Below are positions 24,193 to 35,248 of a stretch of 64,000 bases of DNA, in pieces. Each line of letters opens with the position of its first letter. Position 1 is the first letter of the stretch. Source of the stretch: Paulownia fortunei (lineage: Eukaryota; Streptophyta; Magnoliopsida; Lamiales; Paulowniaceae). Position numbers and translations under genes: made by a program. The DNA lies in NCBI GenBank assembly GCA_019321725.1, contig CM033124.1, forward strand, positions 3,348,001 through 3,412,000. Direction: 5' to 3'. The notes beneath the pieces are model-generated. The model saw only the letters and a program-made list of their open reading frames with translations. It was not told the origin of the DNA and made no database searches.

Positions 24193-24775
24193 AGAAGATT
24201 ATGGCCATGAAGATTGTAAGCGAGTAGACCAGAATGATCTCACAAATATTATAAGTGACGAGGTCAAAAACAATCTAAAAAGATTATGACCATGAAAAAA
24301 ATATGATCTTACGAAGATTATAAGCGAGGAGGCTGAAACGATCTAAAAAAGATTTTGGCCATAAAGATAATACGATATAACGAAGATTGTAGGCGAGGAA
24401 ACTAAAACGATCTGAAAAAGATTGTGGCCATGAAGATAATACTATCCCATAAAGATTATAAGTGGGAAGGCCGAAATAATCTGAAAAGATCATGGCAATG
24501 AAGATAATACAATCTCATGAAGATTGTAAGCGAGAAAGCCAAAATAATCTGAAAAAGATAATGGCCATAAAGTTAATACGATCTCATGAAAATTGTAAGC
24601 GAGAAAGCCAAAATAATCTAAAAAAGATAATGGCTATAAAGTTAATACGATCTCACGAAGATTGTGATAAAGCTAAAACAAATTGAAAAAGATCATGGCC
24701 ACAAAAAAATACGATCTCATGGAAATTGTAAGCGCAGAAGCCAAAATGATCCAAAAATTTTTTTTGAAAAAAGAA
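24175..24775 (+). repeat. 69-bp tandem array after gypsy pol
   Basis: About eight to nine units share AAGATTGTAAGCGAG, then CCAAAATAATCTGAAAAAGA and ATGGCCATAAAG..AATACGATCTCA. Units beginning at 24519 and 24588 are exactly 69 bp apart; outer units vary by a few bases and the one at about 24657 is shorter. Because 69 is a multiple of three, frames stay open across units on both strands (24492-24686 plus, 24284-24493 minus), but these frames look like by-products. Tandem arrays in the 3' untranslated region are known in Tat elements and can seed satellite DNA. Confidence 0.88.
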
Positions 24776-24969
24776 CTAGAAGCAGCCAAAGAAAGATCAC
24801 TGAGATCGAAACAAGCTGAGGAAGATTAAAGCACATAAACAACCTCGATGAAATCATAGTAATTTAAAACCAATGATCTAAGGTTAGTTCACTTATTCAT
24901 AAACCATTTAAATTAAAACCGTTCACCACTCATCAGGTGATTAGCTGGAGATTGTAAAGAAGCTATGCA

Positions 24970-27800
24970 TTACCAAATATATACGACATTGGGGGTAAAA
25001 GCAAAAAAGCAATGTATGAAATCAAATTGATTGTCATTTACTTTAAAAGTAGAAAATATACAATTCTTAGACTTCAAAAAGACAAAAAGAAATAGTAAAG
25101 TCAAAATCATCCAACAACAATTCAGCAAAACTCTTAGCTCCCTTATATATAAATGTCTTGTACAAAAGAATATCCTAGCTGACATAGACCTTGAAGTCAA
25201 AAAATCAAAAAGTGAGAGTTCACTAGTTTTGAGCTCTATAGCAATATCCTCACCCTTAAATAAAGTCTTCGCCTTGCCAGTACCCTCGAGCGCAGTAATA
25301 AAGTGGGCAGACTCATCCTCTTCAACCTTTTCTTCCTTATCCTTGAACTCAAGCTCTTTGAGGTTTTCATTCTTGAATGGATCGAGATGAGCTGGATGAA
25401 ACCCTTCTACGAAGGCCTCTAATTTGGAAGCTTGAGCTTGGTAATTTGTAAACCCAGTGAACTCATATACATTAGGTTTCTGAGCCACAATAGTCGCAAA
25501 AGAGTTTGAGTTCATGAAAGCTCGAACACCTTCCAAGTATGCTTTTCGTATAGCGGATTGATATTCATCAAAGATTATGTACTCCTGACAACCTGCTATA
25601 TATGACTTGAGCCAAAGGACTCTTGGTGCTCATGAATAAGGGTTGATTTCACCTCTTTAGCTTGAGTTTTGGTCTCGCTGATGACCCCATGCAGTTCTTG
25701 ATTCTTGAGTTGAGCACTCTCCAAGTCCTGTTTCAACTTGGCAATCTTCTCAACGAGCTCGGTTCGAACATTCTCCTCTATTTTAGATTTATCCTCTTCA
25801 AAAGTTTAAAGCTTCTCCATGGCATCTTTGATCTTGTCTTCATAGGGAAGCAACTTATGCCTTTAATGAATTGCTCGTAAGGTCAGTCGATAGATAATGG
25901 CACTATTCTACAAAAAAAATAGGGGAGAGAAGAATAGAATATGTTAGATCAACTGCAGAAATTAAAACACTAGGGCAAAATCGATAGAAGATGACTTACC
26001 ACCATGGAATGATAAGCAGACGCCGTCTCCAATCGAGCCAATGAAAGGCTCACAAGCCCAAACTGGTCAGTATGAAGTAGAGTATGTTTATACAACTTAA
26101 ATAAGTCCTCCCCAATATGGGATTTCAACACATAGCTATCAACTGTAATGTTCCAAGGAGGAACGACCCGAGGAGCAATTGGGCTAGGAGGTTGTCCTGA
26201 AGGTGAAGACTGCTCCTCCCCGCATATCTGAGTTAGTAGGTGCTCTCCTTTCTCCAGCCAAAGTAGCATCTATTCAACTTAAAAAAAACTAAGCATGTTT
26301 TCACTATGAGCATGTTTGCTAGATCTGCTACTGTGAGAGTCTCGATCTCTCAAGCTCTTGCCCCTGGTCTTAGAGCTCTTGTGGCCCCTACCCTCATCCA
26401 TTGGTTCCTTTCCCTTGGAGGCACAAACACTACTTCTCAACCCTTATCCTTGTCTTTATCCTTCTTCGAATGTTTAGAAGAGCCAGAGGGCTTATCAATA
26501 GGCTGCTTAGCTACCACCTCGGCAGGTGACTTACGAACTGGGGTAAGAGCCAGAGTGATGGGGACAATCTCAGTAGAGCCTAAAAGGACATTTGCAGACA
26601 CAGGGACCTCAGGTCCTGGAGTGGGCAATGGAGGAATGATAGGGTGAGCTCGAGCTAAAAGTGCTTTCTTTTGTTCCCACATAGCTTTAGCAACCATGGA
26701 TGCATGAATGACTATTTCTGATATATGGTAAATAAATGTAGGTTAGAAAACCGTATTTGAGTTCGTGAGAAAGAAAGTGAAAGAGATTTACTGAGAGTTC
26801 GAGCTGCTTGGATAGTGGTAAGGCTGAGATCAGCCTAGGCATAGACTTCTTTAGTAAGAAGGTCGGGAGCTTCATACCAAGTTCTAATGAGTTGATTAGG
26901 TAGAAAGTCATCATCCTAGGAAACGGGGCCTGAATTTAGGGTCGAGGTCAAGAGACTTTCCATTGATAAGGAACCCTCTATGGTCTATTCTTAAGAGGCC
27001 TTATGGTAAATAATTTTATCCTTCCAAGGACCTAAGGAAGAAGGCAAATGATGCAACATTCTGTAGTTAGACTTTAGAGTTAGATAAAAAAATAATTTCT
27101 CTACAGTTTTAGAAAAATAGTTGATAGAATATAAATGACAAAAATGTATAAATAAGGGCTCTTGGTGGAAATAATGCATTAAAATAATAAAGCCTAGTAT
27201 GTGTCTAAAAGAGTTCGGTAGGATACATTGAAACCAATAAGAATATCCTCTAGCAAATGGGATAAAAAAAAACCTAAAACTAGCCTCTAAACTAGCAATG
27301 TGAAAGGCTAGGCACCTCGAGGTGATTCATTGATCCTATCTCTACGATCGGGAATTATTATTTTGAAGTCATCCAGAATAAAAAACCTATGCCTAATTCG
27401 TGTGACCTCAATCTCTTGAATGGTGTACCTAATCAAAGCCTAGGGGCAGTAGGTTCTACGTCTGGGTCCTCTTGGTAGGCGTATTGATCTGACCTCTCAC
27501 CCTTAGTAGCTTCACCTTCAGGGACAACCTCGGGATGAGGAGAACCGACCTGAGTCTCTTGGGGACCGGTAACATCCCTCGAGCTCGAACTTGAGTTTGA
27601 GTTTGAGCTACTAGAGCTCGTGTCAGAGTTAGAAAGAGTTCGCTTAGAAAGCTGTGTCGACTTATTACAAGAGGAAAAATGAAATACTAGAATAACAAGC
27701 ACAGAAAAATTTAAAGGAAAAAAGCTCAAAACTTGATAGGAAAACTACCTCGAAAATTTGATCTCTAAAAAATACGTCGAAAACAAGGCTCGTGTTCACT
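24970..27800 (-). pseudogene. Antisense extra reading frame of the Tat element, disrupted
   Basis: Read on the minus strand, the pieces form one long decayed protein gene of unknown function. From the start: a Ser/Asn-rich acidic stretch (27729-27433); then a block resembling the 'putative gypsy type transposon' family (27400-26990), with DRINESPRG, FFLSHLLEDILIGFNVS and LPSSLGPWKDKI; then a linker with prolines and a Lys/Asp-rich tract (26697-26437). A heptad-like, probably coiled-coil stretch follows (25870-25640: KIAKLKQDLESAQLKNQEL), and last an acidic tail (25536-24970: KLEAFVEGFHPAHLDPFKN). Many stops interrupt it. Similar antisense frames are known in Tat-lineage elements. The overlapping plus-strand frames look like shadows. 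Confidence 0.72.
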
Positions 27801-27861
27801 TCGATCTGAGAGTTCACTTTATCCTGGGTAAGATGGTGAAAATGAACGGTGAAAAGCCGAG

Positions 27862-27878
27862 GGCATATATATATATGG
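27862..27878 (-). promoter_or_regulatory. Possible TATA element for the antisense frame
   Basis: CATATATATATATGG on the plus strand gives a TATA-like run on the minus strand about 130-150 bp before the Ser-rich start of the antisense frame. The position fits a promoter for it. Evidence is positional only. Confidence 0.35.
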
Positions 27879-27894
27879 AAGGTAATTTGGATAG

Positions 27895-28018
27895 ATGGTC
27901 GGGATGAAACACCGATTCAAAATGAATGGTCAGGATGAAACACCGATTCAAAATGAATGGCCAGTATGAAACATCAATTCAAAATGAATGGCCAAGGTAA
28001 GATTTCGATTCAAAATAG
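27895..28018 (+). repeat. 31-bp tandem repeat, four units
   Basis: Units start at 27895, 27926, 27957 and 27988 and share ATGGCCAGGATGAAAC..C and GATTCAAAATGA. The last unit is the most diverged. It lies between the antisense frame and the probable 3' LTR. Confidence 0.85.
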
Positions 28019-28039
28019 ACAGCCGAGATTAATTTTTCC

Positions 28040-28480
28040 TGCATAAATGCACAAAAAAGTAGGAGAGTAATAATATACCAAAATTACAATTATACCCCTA
28101 AAATATTGCTAAAATGCTAAAAATGCCCAAAGATCTGCGCACTTTTATCTAGTACTCGACCCAAACCGACCTATTTAAGAGTTCGAGTAGGACTGAACTC
28201 TCCACCGTTGATGGAGTTGACCGATAGGACGTGCTAGTTGAGCGGATCCTACAAGAATCGATTAGTACAAATACCTGATACACAATTCTCATAAAATAAC
28301 TTTTACATTATTTATTCACTCCCACACTATCGACATCAACACTTGACTAACTTAAATATTGAAGGGTTTTAGTTGGGGCGGCCCCAACGAGCCTAACCTG
28401 TATTGCCCTTGCAGGTCATCCCGATCTCATATCACCTCGACCCGAACTCAATACCCGTGATTTTGCTTCCAAATCAATTG
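28040..28480 (+). repeat. Probable 3' LTR of the Tat element (ends approximate)
   Basis: The segment ACTTGACTAACTTAAATATT followed by GAAGGGTTTT and a GGGGCGGCCCC palindrome (about 28342-28388) resembles the R-U5 part of Tat LTRs, where a similar 'acttga...ggaggg' block follows transcription start. A CACTCCCACAC motif precedes it. I cannot fix the TG start or CA end, and no second copy is present for comparison. Confidence 0.45.
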
Positions 28481-28840
28481 CAATTAGATGATTTTATGAT
28501 GTAACATTGTCAAAAATGGTCAGTATTAAAACTTATTCTAAAGAGTAAATCCAACAAAAAGTAGGGGCAAATTGAACATTTTAATTTTCACTATGAGTAA
28601 AGAATAATTAACAAGAATATGTGCAAGCACAACTTCATCAAACTGTTCAATTGAGAAGTTTAAACAATGAAAGGGAAGAATATTGCGGAGCAATAAAAAG
28701 GTAATAAAACAACAGACAGACCCCCCAAATAAAGAATAAAAAAATGGAGAAATGGAAGAACACAGACACACACACAAAAAAAAAAAAAAACAGTTATTGA
28801 ATCAGAACAACAATTTCAGACCAACTCCTAGTAACCTAGT
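28481..28840. other. 3' flank of the mutase-like gene
   Basis: No coding frame of interest. It probably holds the 3' untranslated region of the minus-strand gene. A poly-A run and a CACACACAC stretch lie near 28765-28790. No clear polyadenylation signal was fixed. Confidence 0.4.
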
Positions 28841-30421
28841 TCATTTCTCGTCACTGTAATCTTCAGCGTTGTCATCCGAAGTTGCTGGAATGTCGAAACA
28901 GGGATCGACACATTTCAAACGTTTGAGATTCAGAAGAATTTCCAAGCCACGAGCTCGAAGCTTCTGGTCCTCAATCATTTCATCAGATAGTCCCCATTCT
29001 TTCAGCTCCTCAACTGGGTGATGAACAGCCAGGCTGTATTCACCGTTGAGTCCTAGCTGTAGGATTCTGTATTCACAGTTACGTGGATTGGTTAGGCCCT
29101 CAAATTGATCGACAGTCCAGTTGAACCACTTCATGAGGAAGAGAAGAATAGTGAGTCCATGGGAGACCACTATCAAGTTCAGCTCATCTGATGGGCCATT
29201 GCTAAATTTGTTGGTTTCCATGTCCCTCCATAGCCCTTCAAGAAAAGCTGAAAAATGTATACTTCGTGGTTAGAATGTTAATTAGAGGATCATTGGTCTT
29301 GTGTGATATTGTGTTGGGGGAATTACGTGCAACAATGTTTGATTGATCGAATTCAATTGTTGTGCAGTTTTCGTATTTATTTCTAACATGATATGAGTTA
29401 GGTACGACTCACAAACAATTTGTGAGGGGTAATAAATACAAAATTCATTTAATTGAATTGCATAGAATGCATAATTTGTATTTACATAAATTAAAAAAAA
29501 TCTATCACATCATAAAAATCATCTCAACAATAAATGTAAAATTATGAAAGTAGAAATATTGATATGCCGCCTTCTTAAACTCATTGCCTCCTTGTGTACA
29601 GGTTTTAAAAAGTTGATCATAATTAAAATAAAATCTATGTACACAAGGAGATTAAAAAGCGATCCACAATCATGTTGTCAAAAAGTTGAATTCATGTGGG
29701 AAATGAACATGCCAAAATCTCTAGATAATAAACCATAATGACATGAGCCATAAGTAAAATTAAACTCAAAAATAAGATATAAGTTGGTAATAAATTAGAT
29801 ATAAATTGAGAAAATTTAAACACTTTTTTCCAAAGTTGTAGATTGTCCGGATAAAATAGTCTCCAGGGAGGCCATGAAAGTAAACGAATAAAAGAGAGAA
29901 AACTTACTGGAAACCCTGTCGTAAACATCGGCACTGGATTCGCCGTCAGGAACTCGGTAGAAGAACTTCCCGTACCTGTTCCTCGTTCTCTTGATCCTCT
30001 TCCTCTCCTCCAGCTCCTGGAAATTCCCAAAATGTTGTTCCCTCAGCCTGCACTCTTCTCGCACTCCCACCACTTTCTCTTTCGGGAAAGTTTCTCCTCT
30101 ACAGATGATCTCTTCCACTGTTTCCCTGGTTCTATTCGAAGGTGAAACGAACAGGAATACCTTCCAGTTTCTGCATTGGCCGTTTTCAGAAATGATGTCC
30201 CTGATTTTTGAGCCTGTCATCTGAGCCTGATGGCTGCCCTTTTTGCTCAACTTGATCTTGTAATTGGGTACATATTCAAGAACCGTTTCATCCTCATTCC
30301 CTTCACTTTCCCCATGGCGCACCAATATGATGCGCTTCGGCAGGTATTTCTGCTTCTGTTTCATCGCTCGGTCGTTGGAGAAGAAGTTTCCATTTGACAG
30401 ATTGCCAGTGTTGTTTGCCAT
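28841..30421 (-). CDS. Phosphoglycerate mutase-like protein (AT74H-type), two exons
   Basis: Coding exons are 30421-29908 and 29247-28841, giving 306 codons. The donor reads CCA|GTAAGT and the acceptor TTTTTCAG|CTTTT, and joining them keeps the frame across a 660-bp intron (...DRVS-TFLEGLWRD). The N-terminal histidine-phosphatase motif RHGESEGN begins near codon 30 and a second histidine lies in VVSHGLTILLFLMKW. These are the two histidines expected in the family. By similarity to Arabidopsis AT74/AT74H it is a histidine-phosphatase-superfamily protein. True glycolytic mutase activity is not implied and the substrate is unknown. The start at 30421 (MANNTG) was chosen because the related copy at 46.4 kb has a stop just before the same ATG. 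It is the only intact gene in the window, and the gypsy element ends just downstream of it. Confidence 0.88.
29248..29907 (-). other. Intron of the mutase-like gene
   Basis: GT..AG intron with donor GTAAGTTTTC and acceptor preceded by TTTTTCAG, AT-rich throughout. Short frames inside it (29544-29738 plus) look random. Confidence 0.82.
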
Positions 30422-30529
30422 TCTATAGGAGGCGAAACGACAATGCAGGCACAAAATAGTTGAAAACAAGGGTTGATTCTTGCAAGTTGATGAACTTGTT
30501 TTGATGAATGAGTCACAATTTTAAGACAG

Positions 30530-30550
30530 TGAGAATATATATAAATAAAT
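30530..30550 (-). promoter_or_regulatory. TATA-like element of the mutase-like gene
   Basis: On the minus strand the sequence reads TTTATTTATATATATTCTC, about 115 bp before the ATG. Position and composition fit a plant core promoter. The DNA from here outward is unrelated to that upstream of the partial copy at 46.4 kb. Confidence 0.45.
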
Positions 30551-30810
30551 TAATTTTCCTATATATGTGTGACAAAAGGAAAATATACCATTTTTAAAAA
30601 TAATTTTTGTAATTTATAAATTATTAACTAGTGTATATTGTATAATGGTAAATAAATCCAAAGTAAACTAAAAAAAAAGCATACATCTGAAAATATTTTT
30701 ATAACTGAATTGGTGATCAAATCGATTTTACTATTGGTGAGTAGTTCAATTGATCGGACCAATTCAATTGCCTATTTGACTAATTTTTATATTCAAGGTA
30801 AAAAATATAA
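30551..30810. other. Upstream spacer of the mutase-like gene
   Basis: AT-rich DNA without a coding frame, ending at the foldback element. Confidence 0.4.
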
Positions 30811-31976
30811 GGGTCAATTCCACTTTACCACGTATTTTTATTGAGTTTCATTTTATTCTTTATAGTCTCAATTATCTCACTTTATCCTATTAAACTCTCA
30901 TTCTATCTCGTTTTACATCCTTATACTCTCATTATCTCATGTTACCACCATATTTTTTTAAAAAATAACTAAATTGCTCTTACATATTATTTTTGGTAAA
31001 ATTAATTTAATAATATTTCAATATTAATATATTTATTTATATTCTAATTATTTTATCAATTTAATTAATTAACACTTAATATTAATTTTGTTAATTTTAT
31101 TGTACTTTAATTTAAATATTATTTTTAATTGAACATTCTTCCTATTAAATTACTGTATAGTAGGATATCTTTTATTAGCTAATACATTTACTTATGAATT
31201 TCCTACTTATTATAAATCTAAAAAATATATAATATATTTTTAAATAATATTTTACTAAATATGAAAAATATGGATGATAGTTTTTTTTGTTAACGAAATA
31301 ATCATAAGTTATAGAAATTATGTTAAGCTAAAAAATAATCATTGTAATCAAATAATAGTAAATAAAATACTAAAATGATTATATTGTTTTTAACTGTAAC
31401 ACATTATCTATTAAATTATGATACTTTGACTATTTATAGTTTATTTAATAGTATTAAATTAAACCTAAAGATAACTTTTTTGTATTTAATATTATTTCAA
31501 TGAAATCTCGATAATTTCTTTAATAATGAGAAATTCATTACTAATATTTTAAGTATTTAACCAGATACTATTTACAAATACATTATATATTTTTTATACT
31601 TACGATGAATAGAAAATTTATAAGTAAAATATATTAGCTAAAGAAAAATATCCTACAATATAAAAATCCAATAGAAATTATGTTAATAAAAAAATAGTCA
31701 TTGATATTTAAGTGCAATAAAATTTTAAATGAAATTAATATAAGTGTTAATTAATAAAATATTAGAATATAAAATAAATTTTTTAATTTACAATATTTCA
31801 AAATAATAAGGACAATTTGGTTAGTTTTGTAAGAATATAAGGGATAAAGTGAGATAATGAGAGTACCTGGGGTAAAGTGAGATAGAATGAAAATATCAAA
31901 AAGTAAAGTAAGACAATTAAAGTACAAGGTAAGGTGATATTCAACATGAGTACAAGAGTTAAAGTAAAATTAACCC
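30811..31976. mobile_element. Long-armed foldback (Mutator-like, non-autonomous) element
   Basis: The left end GGGTCAATTCCACTTTA and the reverse complement of the right end, GGGTTAATTTTACTTTA, match. The similarity continues through TCATTCTATCTC and ACTCTCATTATCTCA blocks and, more weakly, for about 450 bp into each arm. A central part of roughly 230 bp separates the arms. The flanks AAAATATAA (30802-30810) and AAAAGATAA (31977-31985) agree at 8 of 9 bases, fitting the 9-bp duplication of Mutator-like elements. In such AT-rich DNA this could occur by chance. No transposase is encoded. Confidence 0.7.
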
Positions 31977-31985
31977 AAAAGATAA

Positions 31986-34487
31986 ATAATCAACTAAACA
32001 ATATATTTAAGAAAGTTCAAAATTCAAATAAACACTTACTTATAAGTAAATACCAAGTTTATTTTTTTTTTTTAAAAAGGATTTTGACAGATATAATTGA
32101 ATTTATATTTTTTGACTCCAAACAGATTAAACTAATCATCGTATTATGATTGAATCAATCAAACTGACCAATTCGATACGATTTTAAAAATATTACATGT
32201 GAAGATGATGAAGCGCCAAATACTTTTTGTTATTGCAAATAACAATTCAATTAATTACTTGCGAAATATAGATTTATATGTTGAAGAACTTATAGTAGGG
32301 GAATGATCTGAATAGATATTCATGAACCGTTGATAAAGGAATCATCAAATAAATAGACATGTACACTAGAGGGTACGCAGTGTGATCCTTGTAAAATTCA
32401 CATATCTATATTTTCCCAAAATGAATTCGACAAAAAATAACAAATAGAAAAATTTAGTAGGGATAATTAAGAGTATGAGTTTTCTCATATTCTAATTGAT
32501 TCAGATAGTACTAATTAATTAATCATTGAATCATTTGTGATATTCTGAAATGATGTAATTAATTTTTATTTCTAAAAAATGATGAATTATTCATTTGAAC
32601 ATGATCAAGAATAAAAATTAATCGTATTTAAACTAACAAGTATTCAAAATATAACTAAGATCATAAAATTAGTTGAATTTGAATGTAAAGTTATTTAAGA
32701 ACATTCACTTATTTTTACAAAATTAAAATTATTTAACTAACTAGTTTTTATCTGGTAACTAAAAGCTTTGTAACTAAAATGTAAAATAATTAATTTTTAT
32801 ATAATCCAAACTATCATTAATACAAAATTATATTGGAAATAGAAAAAAAGTACGAAATTAAATTAAGCTATGAACTGGTCTATCATGAAAAAGTCCTATT
32901 TTGAATAAAGATGAATAATCATATTTTTATTCAAAACACATATGATGTCATCTGTGACAAAATAGGGTTCAATTAGAATATCCATATAGACGCACACCAA
33001 CGCTTCTTTGGGTAGTTTCAATATTTCTGTTTTATTGTATATAGACTAGTCCTAACCCTGGCCAAGGCACATGATACAATTTATGTAAACTACATATGAT
33101 TAATAATATATTCTTGTTAAAATAACATAAAATGAAAAAAATATGGACTAAGTTTTGTGAAACAAACAAATAAACTATCTCATTATAGTAACAAAATTAA
33201 TGACAATAAAATGGAGTTGACGTCAATTGCATAAATGAAGAGATGTTAGAAGAAAATTAGGAATAATAAGAAATGGAGTATTATTTGAGTTTTGAAATGT
33301 ATAATGGTCTGAATTCCAATACTTTAGAGTATATTACTTTTCTTTTTAAAAAAATTAGAATTGCCTTACTATGTTTCTGAATATATATATATATATATAT
33401 ATTTATCATGTTGGCTCATTTTGTTTGTCGTTTGCACGTTTTATGCTTTTAATTTATTCAATATACTAGTTTTCAACTTTTGTTAACTTATAGTTAATTT
33501 TTCCTCCAAAATGGGGAAAAAAAATTATATTTCAAGTAATTATGTACGTAAATACCAAATATGATGCCTATCAAATTTCCATCACTATGATCGTCAAAAT
33601 TAGAAGTGATGGGTTTTGACCAAACTAGAAATTTCAATATTTAAATTAAGATGGATTTGGTCAAATTCGAAATTTATCATATTAAGGATTTTTAGGACTT
33701 AGATTTGAATCTATTGCGGGCCCGAACCGGACAGGTTACACCTGTTAGACACATTTAATATTTTAAAAAAACTCAAAAATATTTTTTTAACAATAAAACC
33801 ACTAAAATTTTATAAAAAAATGTATTTTTTAACAATAAAACCAATAAAAATTTATAAATATATATATAATAAAAAAATTAAACAGAAAGAGTTCGGATGG
33901 GGTGGGTTTGAAAATAAAAATTTAAGACACACACCAAATCCGTATATAGTAGTAAAAATCGGCTCAAATTGGAATTTGTACGAGGTCGATTCAGATTTTA
34001 ACTCACCTATTTACCAACCGAACCCACTACATTGTCATGCTTAAAAATATCGCTTGCTCATTAGAACACAACCTCTCAACCCATTCCTATCACACTTGTG
34101 ATTGAAGAAACCATCCTAACATGAGTAAAACTCTAGGTTCATGGCCTTCTAAAGATCAACTGGCCTGTATCGTGGATTAAGACAGACTTAACTAATGTAA
34201 CTCATCCTAATCACAATTACCAATTGGGCCTCGACCCACTCATGCTCATGTTGATTAGCCTACCTTGCAGGCTTTAGCAACTCAGCCCAATAGCTTGAGC
34301 CTAATAACATAGGTCTATACAACTCATACAGGTCTACACAACTCATACAGGTAACAACAAAGTTGAAAAAAATTCTTAATGTTAGTCTTCAGTGATTACT
34401 CATTAACATAACCTTAAGGAGAAACAAAATGACTTCAATACATGAATTTGAAATAATTTTTTATCCCTTGTTTTATTCATTGACCTA
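31986..34487. other. AT-rich spacer, no gene seen
   Basis: About 2.5 kb without a recognisable gene. A pure (AT)n run lies at about 33380-33402. A GC-richer patch GCGGGCCCGAACCGGACAGG is at about 33717-33736. The frame at 33820-34044 has no motif. Confidence 0.5.
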
Positions 34488-34495
34488 GTAATAGA
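34488..34495. other. Target-site duplication, left (hAT)
   Basis: GTAATAGA, repeated exactly at 39611-39618 on the other side of the element. Confidence 0.9.
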
Positions 34496-35248
34496 TAGGG
34501 GTGATCATAGTACATTTTAACGGGTTTTTTTATTAATTTCAAACCAAATTGTCCTATGCGATTTTACTAAATATTAATTTTAAATTGCAATTTTATTAAA
34601 TAAAATCATAAGTACAACTTAGGGTAGTTGTGGGCGGTTGCACGGTTTTACACAATAAAAATAAATCATGTGATTGCAAAAAATATATATATTTCAATAT
34701 TTCAAAGAGATGAAGTAAATCCGAAATAAGTGAATTCAATATTGACATGTAATATCAAAATTAAATAAATTGAAAGATTATGTCGTGGTAATATCAAATC
34801 TGCCAACATATTCAATAAAATCAAAACATTAATAAATTTCTGCCACTTCAAATTGATTCTCCAATAAGTACAAAACAATGAGAAATTAAACAAATATCAT
34901 AAATGGCATGTGCAACTTCTACTTGCTAGCGTTCCAACCTTCAAATGTCTTATCAATAATTGTATGAAGTGCATTACTAATTTACTATACTTAATCTGCA
35001 AGAAAAACAAAAATTTTAGTATAAGTAAAGATACAAAATGTAAATTATAAAGTATCTTATAAAGTTACAAACCTAATGAAAATTATCTTTCCTTCATATT
35101 AATCATCTAAGCTTGCATAAGAGCTAGATCCATCCAACTCTAGAAAATAAACAAATAATCATTGCTACAAATAAGAAATACCTAAAAGCATGATTTAAAA
35201 ATAGACAAAATAAAATTTAAGTGTTTTACTTTTTTCTAACTCCTCAAA

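Larger units (their letters stand above)
19520..28480 (+). mobile_element. Ty3/gypsy retrotransposon of the Tat group, 5' truncated
   Basis: Gag, protease, RT, RNase H, a second RNase H and integrase follow one another on the plus strand. They are followed by a tandem array, a long antisense frame and a probable 3' LTR. A second (archaeal-type) RNase H and an antisense extra frame are known for the Tat lineage. The left edge falls inside gag at about 19520; the 5' LTR, primer-binding site and gag N-terminus are missing. Stops are frequent throughout, so this is a fossil. Confidence 0.85.

Noticed and set aside
24284..24686. Repetitive proteins from the 69-bp array on either strand
   Set aside because: Open only because the unit length is a multiple of three; no start context or conserved residues support a product.
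24175..24775. CRISPR-like array
   Set aside because: Units are contiguous 69-bp tandem repeats without unique spacers, in a plant genome.
25031..25390. Plus-strand frame of 119 codons
   Set aside because: Antisense shadow of the minus-strand extra frame of the Tat element.
26306..26647. Plus-strand frame of 113 codons
   Set aside because: Shadow of the Pro/Lys-rich linker on the minus strand.
30802..31985. PIF/Harbinger element with a 3-bp TAA duplication
   Set aside because: Right flank is AAA and not TAA; the 9-bp near match and long arms fit a Mutator-like foldback better.
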